64,000 nucleotides of DNA, taken from assembly GCA_038228295.1 (NCBI GenBank), contig JBBRPH010000003.1, positions 1 to 64,000 on the forward strand, read 5' to 3'. Shown piece by piece: positions 33,066 to 42,543 of this stretch (position 1 is the stretch's first letter; each line of letters starts with the position of its first letter). This stretch comes from JAICKM01 sp038228295. GTDB taxonomy: Bacteria > Chloroflexota > Chloroflexia > QHBQ01 > JAICKM01. The notes beneath the pieces were generated by a model that saw only the letters and a list, made by a program, of their open reading frames with translations, was not told where the DNA came from and did no database searches. The translations under genes were made by a program, and so were the position numbers.

Positions 33066-35990
33066 CTAGTAATTCGCCGTTAGCGTTGGGCGGCAGCGAT
33101 CCGAGTGGAGATATTCCACTAGGTCATGAAACATGGCGATGCCTACCGGATCGCTCCATAGCGCCTTTTCGAGCGTGAAGGTGGTCATAATCACTCGCCC
33201 CGCACCGTAGCGAAACTGCACGGTATGCACCGCCGGATGGTTTACCCAGCCTGACACTTGGCCGGCCAGGAAATCGCCTTGCACCGCCGGCTCGGTGACG
33301 GGCAGACCGAGGATCGTACCGTGCGGCATAACGCCGACGTAGGGTAGACTGAGTGGATTTTCTACTGCCAACCGCGAGTACGGCTCCGGCCGCAGCCAAC
33401 TAAAGCTGGTCATCCAACTGCCGCCGTAAGTGCCCGTGCGCCCCTGCACCCAGTAAAAGGGGCTGGCCCCCTGACATAGGAATAAGAGGTCGCCCCCCGC
33501 GCGCACCCAGGCCAACAGGCGTGCGTTGGGCGTGGTACTGACGACTAAGCCCCGCCCCGTGGGTAGATGCTGGGTGGTGCGATAACCTAACCGACGCAAG
33601 CGATCCTCCAGCGGTGAGGCCGGGCCGCTATCGGGTGCCTCTGCGACGGGCGGAGACGGCTGTGAGATTACCTCCGGTAGTTCGGCCATATGCCCATCGG
33701 GCACGCTCATCGTGTCCAGGGGTTCGTGCGCTTCTTGATCGGACATACTTATCGACAGCAGTTCTCCGTAGCGCGGCGTTCGATGAACCGCCGGTAGCAC
33801 CAGCAGATCGATCTGGGTGCGTGCCAATTCTTGTCCCTGCCCGCCGATCAGCCGGAAGACGAGCGGCATGGTTTGAGTGGTTGCCACCTGTGGTAAGGCT
33901 ATGGCTATGTTGCCCAAGAGCTGCGTGCGCCCACGCGGCAGGTGGGCCACGGGCAATGCTTCTTCCGTGGCCGTGCCGGCGCGCCAGAACAGTTGTGCCC
34001 CGGCCCAGCTCTGTGCGCTGTAATGCGCGGCGTGCAACGTGACATACGGCGGTTGATCATCCCACACGGCATACTGATCAAGCGCAGCCAGGATCACATC
34101 CGGTGCGTTGATCTCGTGGAACCGCTCGTGATAAACCTTTGGCTCACGGGTAAAACCCAGCAGGCCGTTGCTTTCCCAGTAGGCATCAGTAAACTCGGTA
34201 ATGACATAGCCGGCCAAGGTGGGCTGCCTGCGCATGGCGGCGATCTCAAATTGTAGGGCGTAGAACTGGTGCCATTGCGTGGTGCGGGCAAAGGCGGCGT
34301 AGTCGGGCCATATCTGAGCGAGGCCCAGTGCGTGGAAGCGTTCTTCGACCCCTTGCGGCCAGCCCGGCTCGCCCTCCCAGGGCGACCACCAAGGGCCGAT
34401 GGTGAACCAGGCAGGATCACCGCCCGTGGCGGCGCGCAAAGGGTCTAGCGTGGGCAGTCCCCAGTTGCCGAACTCCGACAGCACCAGCGGCTCGTGCCCA
34501 CTACGCCGACTGTCACCGTGGCTCGAATAGGTCCACAGCGGGCGCAGGGCGAATTGCTCCACAGCCTGGCTAAAGCTATGCGCCTGATCGGGAATATTGG
34601 CATAGAGGTGAAAGTCATCCAGGTCGCTCTCCACATGGATGTTCGGCCCCCACGGATGCGGGCAGGCCGAATTGTCTACCACCAGCCGCGTCGGGTCCAG
34701 CGCCTTGCAGCGCGCGTAGAGCGTGCGTAGCCAAGCGCGGTCGGCGGCGCTCAGGGGCAAGGCCGTGCCCCAGTCTTCGTTGACCAGCGTCCAAATGATG
34801 ATCGCCGGGTGATTGCCGTCGCGCCGGATCATCTCGGCCAATAACTGTTCGGCTCGCGCTTTGATGGTGTCGTCAAGGTTCAGCAGGTTGGCGTGGACGG
34901 TGCCTTTCGGGTAGAATGTGCGCCACGACGGGATCTCGGTCCAGATCAGCAGGCCCATTTCGTCGGCGAGATCTAGGTAACGCGGGTCCGGCGGCTTGAT
35001 GTGGCAACGCAGGCTGTTAAGGCCCAGCGCTTTGGCTTTGGCGAACTCGTCGCGCAGGTAATCCGCCGACGGCACGGTGTAGATCGTCTGCGGGTACAGG
35101 TCCTGGTCCAGCGCACAGAGCAGGAACAGCGGTTCATCGTTGAGCAGCAGCCGGCCCGCCTCGGTGCGGATTTCGCGGTAGCCGCAGCGCACGGTATAAC
35201 TGTCCTCGCCGCCCGCAGTTTGCACGCGCGCTGTGAGGGTGTAGAGATGCGGATCGTCGGGACTCCAGCGGTGAGGCGCGTCCAGGCGCAACGTCGTTTC
35301 GTAGCGTCCGCTGCCCGTCAACGGCAGCGTCACCTCTGCGCCGGTGACCTCATCCGCGAGCTGTAGGTGTAGCGTCCCCGCCCCCTCATTTCCGGCTAAT
35401 TCAACCAGGATGTGCGCTTCGCCGCTGTGGATGTCGGGGGTCACGCGCACATAGTCCACGTAGGTGGTAGGCACGGCAGTGAGGGTCACGTCTTGCCAGA
35501 TGCCGCCGACATTGATGTACCATTCTTGCTTGCCGTGCGGTATGTGGTTTGCATCAAACGGCGGTCCCGCCGGGCTAGTGATCGGCGGGTAGGAGGGCCA
35601 GCGCGAAATCTCGGTGCCGCTTTGCACCGAATCGTAGACCCGCACCGCTAGTGTGTTCGCCCCGGCCTGCACATAGCCGCGAATCGCCGACCGGATTGGC
35701 ATATAGCCGCCTTCGTGCTCGCCGGCTAAGTGTCCGTTGACGAATATTTGGCACCAGTAGTCCACTGCGCCGAAATGCAGCAACAGTTCGCCCGTCAGAT
35801 CGGCCTCAGCGAGGTCAAAGGTGGTGCGATACCAAGCGTAGCCGCTGTATTGTTGTAGATCAGGGAACGCCGCCTGCCAGGGCAAGGGCACCGGGATGGT
35901 GCGGTCGGGTTGCAGCGTAGCGGGAGTCAGAATCCCGTCAGGATCAAGTTGAAATTGCCAATAGCCGGCCAGTGAATGTACGTCGCGCAT
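33066..35990 (-). CDS. Glycoside hydrolase family 2 enzyme (beta-galactosidase/beta-glucuronidase type)
   Basis: 974 aa, with no signal peptide, so probably cytoplasmic. The N-terminal sugar-binding sandwich (LAGYWQFQLDPDG ... VDYWCQIFVNGHLAGEHEGGY) is followed by the Ig-like domain and a barrel. The acid/base Glu is in IIIWTLVNEDWG and the nucleophile Glu in PLVLSEFGNWG. The last ~200 residues include a flexible acidic linker and an unusual C-terminal domain (GRGLVVSTTPNARLLAWVRA, then GDLLFLCQGA) resembling a trehalose/beta-galactosidase trimer-like fold. GGAGGAGA precedes the ATG at 35990. It is the last gene of the sugar ABC operon. Its exact substrate is open. Confidence 0.88.
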   Translation of the reverse strand: MRDVHSLAGYWQFQLDPDGILTPATLQPDRTIPVPLPWQAAFPDLQQYSGYAWYRTTFDLAEADLTGELLLHFGAVDYWCQIFVNGHLAGEHEGGYMPIRSAIRGYVQAGANTLAVRVYDSVQSGTEISRWPSYPPITSPAGPPFDANHIPHGKQEWYINVGGIWQDVTLTAVPTTYVDYVRVTPDIHSGEAHILVELAGNEGAGTLHLQLADEVTGAEVTLPLTGSGRYETTLRLDAPHRWSPDDPHLYTLTARVQTAGGEDSYTVRCGYREIRTEAGRLLLNDEPLFLLCALDQDLYPQTIYTVPSADYLRDEFAKAKALGLNSLRCHIKPPDPRYLDLADEMGLLIWTEIPSWRTFYPKGTVHANLLNLDDTIKARAEQLLAEMIRRDGNHPAIIIWTLVNEDWGTALPLSAADRAWLRTLYARCKALDPTRLVVDNSACPHPWGPNIHVESDLDDFHLYANIPDQAHSFSQAVEQFALRPLWTYSSHGDSRRSGHEPLVLSEFGNWGLPTLDPLRAATGGDPAWFTIGPWWSPWEGEPGWPQGVEERFHALGLAQIWPDYAAFARTTQWHQFYALQFEIAAMRRQPTLAGYVITEFTDAYWESNGLLGFTREPKVYHERFHEINAPDVILAALDQYAVWDDQPPYVTLHAAHYSAQSWAGAQLFWRAGTATEEALPVAHLPRGRTQLLGNIAIALPQVATTQTMPLVFRLIGGQGQELARTQIDLLVLPAVHRTPRYGELLSISMSDQEAHEPLDTMSVPDGHMAELPEVISQPSPPVAEAPDSGPASPLEDRLRRLGYRTTQHLPTGRGLVVSTTPNARLLAWVRAGGDLLFLCQGASPFYWVQGRTGTYGGSWMTSFSWLRPEPYSRLAVENPLSLPYVGVMPHGTILGLPVTEPAVQGDFLAGQVSGWVNHPAVHTVQFRYGAGRVIMTTFTLEKALWSDPVGIAMFHDLVEYLHSDRCRPTLTANY

Positions 35991-36107
35991 AGATAGGGAT
36001 CTCCTCCGGCGAAAGCAAGAGGCGACCATCCTGTAGATGCCCGCCTCGCTCAGGCTAGTGCGCTGAGGCAACCCATTGCCGCTGCCGGCGCACCGCCCAT
36101 CAGTAAA

Positions 36108-37313
36108 TTACGGCATCGGTTGCGGATCCACTGTTGGGCCGTGGATCTGCGGTTTGTCGCCGTCCCAGGTGACGCGGTCGATCCAGAGGAAACGGCGGTC
36201 GCCTCGCAAACCGCCGACCATCTCCCAGGCATGATACACGATCCAGGTCTGATCACCCACCTGCACGATGGCCTGGTGACCCGGCCCGATGACGGGCGGC
36301 GCTTGCACACGGCTCTTCAGCAGGGGATTGTCGGTCGCCTCCTGGCACGGCCCCAGCGGGGTTTTGCAGGTCGCATAGCCGACCGCATAGGGGATGCCGG
36401 CATAGTCGTTGCCCGAAAAGAACAGGAAGTAGCCGGCGCCGTGCTTGACCATCGTCGGCGCTTCGATGACGCGACCTTCCCACAACTGATCGTTCTCGGC
36501 CAGTGCGGTAGGACCGGTACCTACCAGATGCAGGCCGTCGGCGCTCAACTCTTGCCCATAGATGTGCGTGGTCAAGCCGCAGCAGTTGCCGTCGTTTTTC
36601 CAGTAGAAATACAGTTTATCGCCGTCGTGGAAGGCATCAGGATCGATGTCGCCGCCTTGATCCGGCTGACACATAAACGGGCGGTCGTTGCTGTCTTTGA
36701 ACCGCCCATCCGGCGTGGCTCCGACCGCCACCCCGATGCACTGCTTGTCCGATTGCTGGTCACGTGCGGTGTAATACATCACATAGTGGTCGCCTACCGG
36801 CAGCACTTCCGGTGCCCAGACATAGGAGCCGCCCAACTGCGCCCAGCTCGGCAAGGCGGGCAGCGCGTCGTTAAGCAGCTCCCAATGCACCAAGTCGGGC
36901 GACTTCGCGCGCTGGATGTTTTTGCCTGATCCGTTCGTCGCATAGGCATAGTACGTCGTGCCCACATGAAGCACAAACGGATCGGCGAAATCATCTTGCA
37001 AGACCGGGTTCTGAAAGGTGCCCGCCCCGCCCGCGACAGTGGGTACGCCCCCGGTCGCTGTGACCGCCACGGTCGGGCTGATCCCCACCGCTATGGTTGC
37101 GGGCGGCACTGTCGCCGTGGCGGAAGCCGGCACTGCAACCGTCGTCGCGGTCGCCGCTGCGGTCGGGGCGACGGTGGGTTGCGGCGTGACGGTCGGCGTG
37201 CCCGCATCACAGCCGGCAAAGGTCCAACCCAGTAGTACCGGCAACAACAAGAGCCGGAGCCGGCGTGCAGTGTCCGCCCTGTGCCCTGCGCCCTGCGTGC
37301 GGATAGCGTGCAT
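36108..37313 (-). CDS. Lipoprotein glycoside hydrolase family 43 (arabinanase/arabinofuranosidase-like)
   Basis: 401 aa. The signal peptide ends in a lipobox (LGWTFAGC), then a ~65-residue Thr/Ala/Val/Pro linker leads to a five-bladed propeller. The three catalytic acids are visible: Asp in DDFADPFVLHVG, Asp in GDIDPDAFHDG and Glu in EGRVIEAPTMVKHG. GH43 enzymes hydrolyse arabinans, xylans or related glycans outside the cell. It lies 15 nt after the MalG-like permease gene, so it should feed the importer of the same operon. Substrate is not set by sequence. Confidence 0.88.
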   Translation of the reverse strand: MHAIRTQGAGHRADTARRLRLLLLPVLLGWTFAGCDAGTPTVTPQPTVAPTAAATATTVAVPASATATVPPATIAVGISPTVAVTATGGVPTVAGGAGTFQNPVLQDDFADPFVLHVGTTYYAYATNGSGKNIQRAKSPDLVHWELLNDALPALPSWAQLGGSYVWAPEVLPVGDHYVMYYTARDQQSDKQCIGVAVGATPDGRFKDSNDRPFMCQPDQGGDIDPDAFHDGDKLYFYWKNDGNCCGLTTHIYGQELSADGLHLVGTGPTALAENDQLWEGRVIEAPTMVKHGAGYFLFFSGNDYAGIPYAVGYATCKTPLGPCQEATDNPLLKSRVQAPPVIGPGHQAIVQVGDQTWIVYHAWEMVGGLRGDRRFLWIDRVTWDGDKPQIHGPTVDPQPMP

Positions 37314-37328
37314 ACTTGCTCCTTGGGC

Positions 37329-38213
37329 CTACTTTAGCCCTGTCGTCGCCACGCTTTGTACGATAAAGCGTTGCAGCGCGACATAGAGGATCAGCACCGG
37401 CACGGCGGCTACCATCGCCCCGGCCATCATCTGGCCGTATTCCGAGGTATACGCGCCTTGCAGTGTCGCCAAGCCCGGCGGCAGCGTCAGCAACTCCGGT
37501 TGTTGCAGGATCAGCAGCGGCCATAAGAAGTCGTTCCAACTGGCGAGAAAGGTGATCACGGCCAGGGTGGCGAGCGCGGGGCGGGCCAACGGCAAGGCCA
37601 CGCGCCAGAAAGTCTGGAAGGCGTTAGCCCCGTCTAACACGGCGGCCTCTTCCAACTCTTTCGGGATGGTCTCGAAGAACTGGCGCAAGAAAAACACGCC
37701 AAAGACTCCGGCAAGCCCCGGCAGAATAACCCCAGCATAGCTGTTGAGTAGGTGCAGGTTAAAAATCGTCAAGAAATTGGGCACCAAAAACATCATGCCC
37801 GGCAAAAACAGCGTCGCCAGCAGCAAGCCGAACAGCAGATTGCGGCCCTTGAACTCCATGCGCGCATAGGCGTAGGCGGCCAGCGAGTCGATCACTAGGA
37901 TCAGCACTGTCACGACCGCGCCGACCATGAGGCTGTTGGTAAACCAGCGCACGATGGGGGTCGCTGGGTTGTCGAGTAGCGACTGGTAGTTGTCGAAGGT
38001 GATCGTTTTCGTGATCCAGTGGATCTCGGCGCTAAACCATTGCGACTTCGGCTTGAGTGAGGTGGAGATCATCCAGCCCAGCGGCACCACGAAGATCAAG
38101 CCGATAAACACTAGCACTGCGTAGGTCAGCGCTAGACCCACGATGCGAGAGATGTGATTCGTACCCCCCGGCGCGGCACTCGGCACCGAGCGCGGCGTTG
38201 TTGTAACAGCCAT
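37329..38213 (-). CDS. ABC sugar transporter permease, MalG-like
   Basis: 294 aa with six membrane spans and the CUT1 MalG-type pattern. The cytoplasmic EAA loop reads EELEEAAVLDGANAFQTFWR, which docks the ATPase. No ATPase gene (MsmX/MalK-like) is in the operon; a shared one elsewhere is usual for CUT1 systems. It follows the MalF-like gene after 11 nt and precedes GH43. Confidence 0.93.
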   Translation of the reverse strand: MAVTTTPRSVPSAAPGGTNHISRIVGLALTYAVLVFIGLIFVVPLGWMISTSLKPKSQWFSAEIHWITKTITFDNYQSLLDNPATPIVRWFTNSLMVGAVVTVLILVIDSLAAYAYARMEFKGRNLLFGLLLATLFLPGMMFLVPNFLTIFNLHLLNSYAGVILPGLAGVFGVFFLRQFFETIPKELEEAAVLDGANAFQTFWRVALPLARPALATLAVITFLASWNDFLWPLLILQQPELLTLPPGLATLQGAYTSEYGQMMAGAMVAAVPVLILYVALQRFIVQSVATTGLK

Positions 38214-38224
38214 CGGAGCCTCCT

Positions 38225-39178
38225 TTAGTCGCGGACGCGAAAGAAACGAAAATTGATGTAGGACACTGCGATCATGATCGAGGCTACGATCACCGACATG
38301 GCCGCCGCGCTGCCCTGGAAGTTGCGAACAAAGCCCTCGTTATAGATGCGAACCATGACCGGCTCCGTCGAACCCCCGCCGCCCGCCTGTGACGGTCCGC
38401 CGCCGGTCATAATGAACGGCTGGCCGAATAGGTTGAAGGAGGCGATGATCGACGTGATGATGATGAACAGTAGCACCGGACGCAACATCGGTACGGTGAT
38501 GTTCCAGAAGGCGCGGATGCCCGTCGCGCCGTCGAGGGCGGCGGCCTCGTAGAGGTAGTCGGGAATATCCTGTAGCCCCGCCAGCAGGATGATCGTGTTG
38601 AAGCCGATGGTCCACCAGACGGTCGCCACCACAATCGAAACCCAGGCCCACGGCATCGTGGAGAGCCACGACGGCGGCGTGAAGCCCATCTGGCCCAGGT
38701 AGAAGTTGATCAACCCGCCCTGATCCTGAAAGATCCACCACCAGAGCAGGCCGACCACGGCGACCGAGAGAACCCACGGCATAAAGTAGACGGCGCGGAA
38801 GAAGTTGCGGCCCGGTGTTTTAGTGTTCAGCAGCACAGCCAACAGCAGCGGGATGATCACCAGCAGGGGCACACTGTAAAAGACAAACTGCACCGTGTTG
38901 CCCAGCGCGTTCCAGAAGGTTTGGAACTCCGGCGTGCCGGGCGTGAACAGATTGATGTAGTTCTCCAGTCCCAAAAAGCGAGTTGCTTCCGGGCGTAGAT
39001 AGCTGTAGTCGAGGAAGCTGATAGCCAGCCCGCTGAAGAACGGGTAGGCGAGAAAGACCGCGAAGAAAATGAGGTGGGGCAGGATGAATAGGTAGGGGGT
39101 CCAACTGAAACTCCGCCGAGTGGTTACGCCCCGTGCTACGGTCGCTGCGCCCTCTTGTGGCCTGACGGTTGTTGCCAT
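38225..39178 (-). CDS. ABC sugar transporter permease, MalF-like
   Basis: 317 aa with six membrane spans (LFILPHLIFFAVFLAYPFF is the first). The EAA loop is YLYEAAALDGATGIRAFWN. It pairs with the MalG-like permease to form the membrane channel of a CUT1 importer for oligosaccharides. It is the second gene of the operon, 134 nt after the solute-binding protein gene, a gap that may hold a stem-loop reducing downstream expression. Confidence 0.93.
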   Translation of the reverse strand: MATTVRPQEGAATVARGVTTRRSFSWTPYLFILPHLIFFAVFLAYPFFSGLAISFLDYSYLRPEATRFLGLENYINLFTPGTPEFQTFWNALGNTVQFVFYSVPLLVIIPLLLAVLLNTKTPGRNFFRAVYFMPWVLSVAVVGLLWWWIFQDQGGLINFYLGQMGFTPPSWLSTMPWAWVSIVVATVWWTIGFNTIILLAGLQDIPDYLYEAAALDGATGIRAFWNITVPMLRPVLLFIIITSIIASFNLFGQPFIMTGGGPSQAGGGGSTEPVMVRIYNEGFVRNFQGSAAAMSVIVASIMIAVSYINFRFFRVRD

Positions 39179-39312
39179 AGAGAACCGCCTTTCTACCGGG
39201 TGGCTGTGCGGTGCGGGCCACGACCCGCTTAGAGGAGTAGGGGCGGGCAGCCGGCTGCCCGCCCCCCGTGCCGGTAGATCGCCACGGCAGCCGATCCACC
39301 GAATGGGCTGCT

Positions 39313-40812
39313 TTACGGATTGGTCGGCGCGTTGCCGTATTTATCGTGGTTCTGCTTCAGCACCTGATTCGAGCGGTCAACCGCCTTGTCGAGCGCGCCC
39401 TTGATGTCGGTCGAGGTGCCCGACATGATCGAGCCGACGGCATCGCCCAGCGGCGCAAGCGCATCGCCGATGCCGGGGATCGCCGGGGGGAAGACCGGGT
39501 TCTCGGCAGCTTGGGCCAGCACGCCCTGCGGCATGGCCTTGAACTCGGCGCTGTTGCGGACCTTGTTATTGGCCGGTATGTTGCCGCCTTTGGCCCATTC
39601 AATAGAATTATCCGAGATATAGCGGATCAGCATAGCCGCCGCCGCATCGCGGCACTGCCCTACGGCCTGCTTGTGCTGGCCCAGCGCCAGATAGGCCGCC
39701 CCGCCCCAGGTGGAGGCGTTGGGACCGATCTGCGGCGCGGCAGTCGCCTTGCCGGCAAACTCGACGCTCGTTCCGGTCAGGCTCGACAACTGCCACACGC
39801 CGTTCCAGATCATGCCGGCTTGCCCGGCCTTAAAAGCATTGAGGTCGGCATCCACAGCCAGTTTGGGGGCTGAATACTTGGTCTGGGCATCCTTCATCCA
39901 GGTCAGCGCTTTCACGCCGGCGTCGCTGTTCCAGGTGGCAGTGGTGCCGTCAGCGCTGAACTCTGCGCCGCCGTACTGATGCAGCAACTGTTGGAAGATT
40001 TGCTGGACCGGGAAGCCGGTGGTGATCATAAAGCCGTGGTTGGGGCCGGAGGTCATCGCCGCCGCCGCTTTAGCGAATTCGTCGGCGTTGGTCGGTGGGG
40101 CCGTCAACCCGGCTTTCTTGAGCAGGGTTTCGTTGTAGTACATGGTCATCAGCACGAAGCTCAACGGGATACCATAAGCATGGCCGCCCACTTGGCCGGT
40201 CTTCCAGGCCACAGCGGGGAAGTCGCTCGCGCTTAGACCCATCTGGCCCATAATATCGTCCATCTGACGGGTAACATGGTTGAACGCTTGCGTAGCGATT
40301 TGATCCTCGTTTACCTGCACCACGTCGGGCAACTGATCGGAGGCTTGGGCCGTACCCAATTTGGTGGCATACTGCGCGCCCTGGATGATGTTCTGGGTGA
40401 CTTTGATGTTGGGATTGGCGGCGTTAAACTTGTTGACGATATTAGTCATGAACGCGCCGTCGGGGCCACTGAATGAGTTCCAGTAGCTGATCTGCACGTT
40501 TGAGCAGTTTGCCGGCAGGGTCATGGCGCCCCCGGCAGTGGTCGTTGTGCCGCCGGCCATGCCGCCGGTCGTGGTGGTTGCGTCCATCGTGCCGCCGGTG
40601 GTCGCCGTGCCGCCGGCCATGCCGCCGGTCGTGGCGGTTGCGTCCATCGTGCCGCCGGTAGCTGCCGTCGCTCCGGTGGTTGCCGCTGCTGGGGCCGCTA
40701 TCCCCGTAGTCGGTGTGGCGGCGGTGTCGCCGCACGCAGCTAACATCACCGTCAGCATACTCATGACGGTCAGCGATGACACGCCATATACAACTCGTGA
40801 TCGACTCAACAT
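39313..40812 (-). CDS. ABC sugar transporter solute-binding lipoprotein
   Basis: 499 aa. The signal peptide ends in a lipobox (VMLAACG), followed by a Gly/Thr/Met-rich spacer built from two copies of a 20-residue repeat (GGTMDATATTGGMAGGTATT and a close copy). The family 1 binding domain begins VQISYWNSFSGPDGAFMTNI. It captures sugars at the outer membrane face for the MalF/MalG-like permeases. AAAGGAGG precedes the ATG. It is the first gene of the operon, divergent from the ROK regulator, with a 20-bp inverted repeat in its promoter region. Confidence 0.93.
   Translation of the reverse strand: MLSRSRVVYGVSSLTVMSMLTVMLAACGDTAATPTTGIAAPAAATTGATAATGGTMDATATTGGMAGGTATTGGTMDATTTTGGMAGGTTTTAGGAMTLPANCSNVQISYWNSFSGPDGAFMTNIVNKFNAANPNIKVTQNIIQGAQYATKLGTAQASDQLPDVVQVNEDQIATQAFNHVTRQMDDIMGQMGLSASDFPAVAWKTGQVGGHAYGIPLSFVLMTMYYNETLLKKAGLTAPPTNADEFAKAAAAMTSGPNHGFMITTGFPVQQIFQQLLHQYGGAEFSADGTTATWNSDAGVKALTWMKDAQTKYSAPKLAVDADLNAFKAGQAGMIWNGVWQLSSLTGTSVEFAGKATAAPQIGPNASTWGGAAYLALGQHKQAVGQCRDAAAAMLIRYISDNSIEWAKGGNIPANNKVRNSAEFKAMPQGVLAQAAENPVFPPAIPGIGDALAPLGDAVGSIMSGTSTDIKGALDKAVDRSNQVLKQNHDKYGNAPTNP
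40551..40670. repeat. Tandem 60-bp repeat in the binding-protein spacer
   Basis: The block starting CGCCGGCCATGCCGCC at 40551 recurs at 40611 with only a few differences. It encodes the Gly/Thr/Met spacer between lipid anchor and binding domain. Being in frame (60 bp), copy changes alter only spacer length. Confidence 0.85.
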
Positions 40813-40846
40813 TGAATGATCCTCCTTTGGATGCTGCTATACCGTA

Positions 40847-40866
40847 AATTATTGCGCGAATTTAGC
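40847..40866. promoter_or_regulatory. Inverted repeat, candidate ROK/NagC-type operator
   Basis: TAAATT and AATTTA are spaced by 8 nt (ATTGCGCG). It lies 35 nt before the start of the binding-protein gene, overlapping the likely promoter. NagC-type operators have similar AT-rich arms around a CG-containing centre. The divergent ROK regulator is the natural candidate. Confidence 0.5.
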
Positions 40867-41272
40867 AGACTTCGCCTCGCTGCTGATCCTTATAGTCGCT
40901 CGTGCCGGCAACTTACGTAGGTTTCACCCCCTTTCACTTTCAATCGCGATGGAGGAATAGGGATGACGGATTGCTGAGAGCAGCGCCGTATCAAATACCG
41001 GCGAGTGGCGCCGGGGTCAGTAGAGGAATTGGAGTGTTTAGATCGGAGAGACAGATCCGCCATCGCGGATACCCTTCATATAACGAACCGCCGGACAATT
41101 TAAATCGGATGTCTTGCGTTCTCACAGGTAGACTAGACTAAAGCACAAAACGTGCCTACCGGGGCGGTTGATTTGTTCTGGTACACTACAGGGATTACTA
41201 GCCGACGGTAGGTTTGTCTGAAGTCGTTGAAACCTATAGAGACCAATCCGGCAGGCAGGGTGCTGAATCCTA
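40867..41272. other. Intergenic region between divergent sugar operons
   Basis: About 400 nt between the two promoters contain no credible gene. I see no further strong dyads here. Confidence 0.5.
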
Positions 41273-41301
41273 TTGACAGTCCTTATAAACCGTGCTATAG
41301 T
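41273..41301 (+). promoter_or_regulatory. Promoter of the amino-sugar operon
   Basis: A perfect TTGACA (41273-41278) and TATAGT (41296-41301) with 17-nt spacing. Transcription would begin near 41308, 45 nt before the ROK regulator's ATG. Confidence 0.8.
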
Positions 41302-41352
41302 TGCTTTGTAAATCCAATGGACTAACTGATTAACCGCCCAGTGGAGCCAGCA

Positions 41353-42543
41353 ATGCCCGCAGTAGCGCAGAAAGCCACGCAGCAGCAGACCAAGACCTTC
41401 AACAGCCAACTGGTGTTGCAGACGATCTATGAGTCGCGCCAGACCAGCCGGGCCGCGATCGCCCGCCGCACGAACCTGACGCGCACCACCGTCTCAGACC
41501 TGGTGACGGAACTTCAGGAGCGCGGCTTGGTGGCGGAGGTCGGCTATGGGCCGTCGGTCGGCGGGCGCTCGCCGATTCTGTTGAGTATCGTCAACGACGC
41601 ACGTCATATCATCAGCTTGGATCTTGCTAACGACGCATTTCGCGGGGCGGTAGTGAACCTGCGCAACGAGTTGGTGCAGACGGCGAGCCTACCGATTGTA
41701 GGTCGCCACGGGCCGGAGGCGCTGGCCCATGTCTATACTCTGATTGATGGATTGCTGGCAGCCACCGACAAGCCGATCCTCGGCATCGGTATCGGTACAC
41801 CGGGTTTGGTGGATACCGCGAACGGCCTGGTTGTGCGCGCTGTCAACTTGGACTGGCGTGATTTGCCGCTGGGCGGTCTGTTGCAGGAGCGTTATAAGCT
41901 GCCCGTCTATCTCGCCAACGACAGCCAGTTGGCGGCCCTGGCCCATCTGATAGCCGGCGCCGAACGCAACCCGGCTAATCTGGTAGTGCTGACGGTGGGG
42001 CATGGCGTGGGGGCCGGGCTAGTGCTTAACGGCCGCCTGTTCCAGGGCGACGGTTTCGGCGCGGGCGAAATCGGCCATGTGCGTGTCGTCGAAGGCGGCG
42101 AACAATGCCGGTGCGGCAACTTCGGCTGTCTGGAAACGGTAGTCAGTACGCAAGCCATCCGCAGACGTGCGGCGGCGTTGACCGGCGGCGACCCTGCTGC
42201 CGTTTCGATGGCCGATTTGCAAGCCGCCTGCGAAGCCGGGGATGCGGACGCACGGGCTATCGTGGCTGAGACCGGGCGCTACTTGGGTATGGCCGCCGCG
42301 TCGTTGATCGGCATCCTCAATGTGCAGCGCATTCTGGTGATAGGGCCGGTGGCCCAGTTCGGCGTACCGTTGCGCGCGGCGATTGAAGCCGAAATGCGTG
42401 TGCGCGCGTTGCCGTCGTTGGCCCAGGCTACCGAAGTGACTCTGATTCCCGACCGGCCCAACAGTGTGATCCAGGGAGCCGCTGTGCTGCTGCTGACCCG
42501 CGAGTTGGGCTTGAGTCTGGCCGGCACGGGGGAGCGACGATGA
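41353..42543 (+). CDS. ROK-family transcriptional regulator (NagC/XylR type)
   Basis: 396 aa. An N-terminal winged helix (SNQLVLQTIYESRQTSRAAI-like region; here SRAAIARRTNLTRTTVSDLV) precedes the ROK domain with LGIGIGTPGLVD, ANDSQLAALAHL, GAGEIGHVRV and the zinc motif CRCGNFGCLETV. Such regulators bind sugars or sugar phosphates and repress transport and catabolic genes. An in-frame GTG lies 12 nt upstream, but the ATG at 41353 has GGAG 6 nt before it. It heads the amino-sugar operon and faces the ABC sugar operon, so it probably controls both. Its end overlaps the next start. Confidence 0.9.
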   Translation: MPAVAQKATQQQTKTFNSQLVLQTIYESRQTSRAAIARRTNLTRTTVSDLVTELQERGLVAEVGYGPSVGGRSPILLSIVNDARHIISLDLANDAFRGAVVNLRNELVQTASLPIVGRHGPEALAHVYTLIDGLLAATDKPILGIGIGTPGLVDTANGLVVRAVNLDWRDLPLGGLLQERYKLPVYLANDSQLAALAHLIAGAERNPANLVVLTVGHGVGAGLVLNGRLFQGDGFGAGEIGHVRVVEGGEQCRCGNFGCLETVVSTQAIRRRAAALTGGDPAAVSMADLQAACEAGDADARAIVAETGRYLGMAAASLIGILNVQRILVIGPVAQFGVPLRAAIEAEMRVRALPSLAQATEVTLIPDRPNSVIQGAAVLLLTRELGLSLAGTGERR

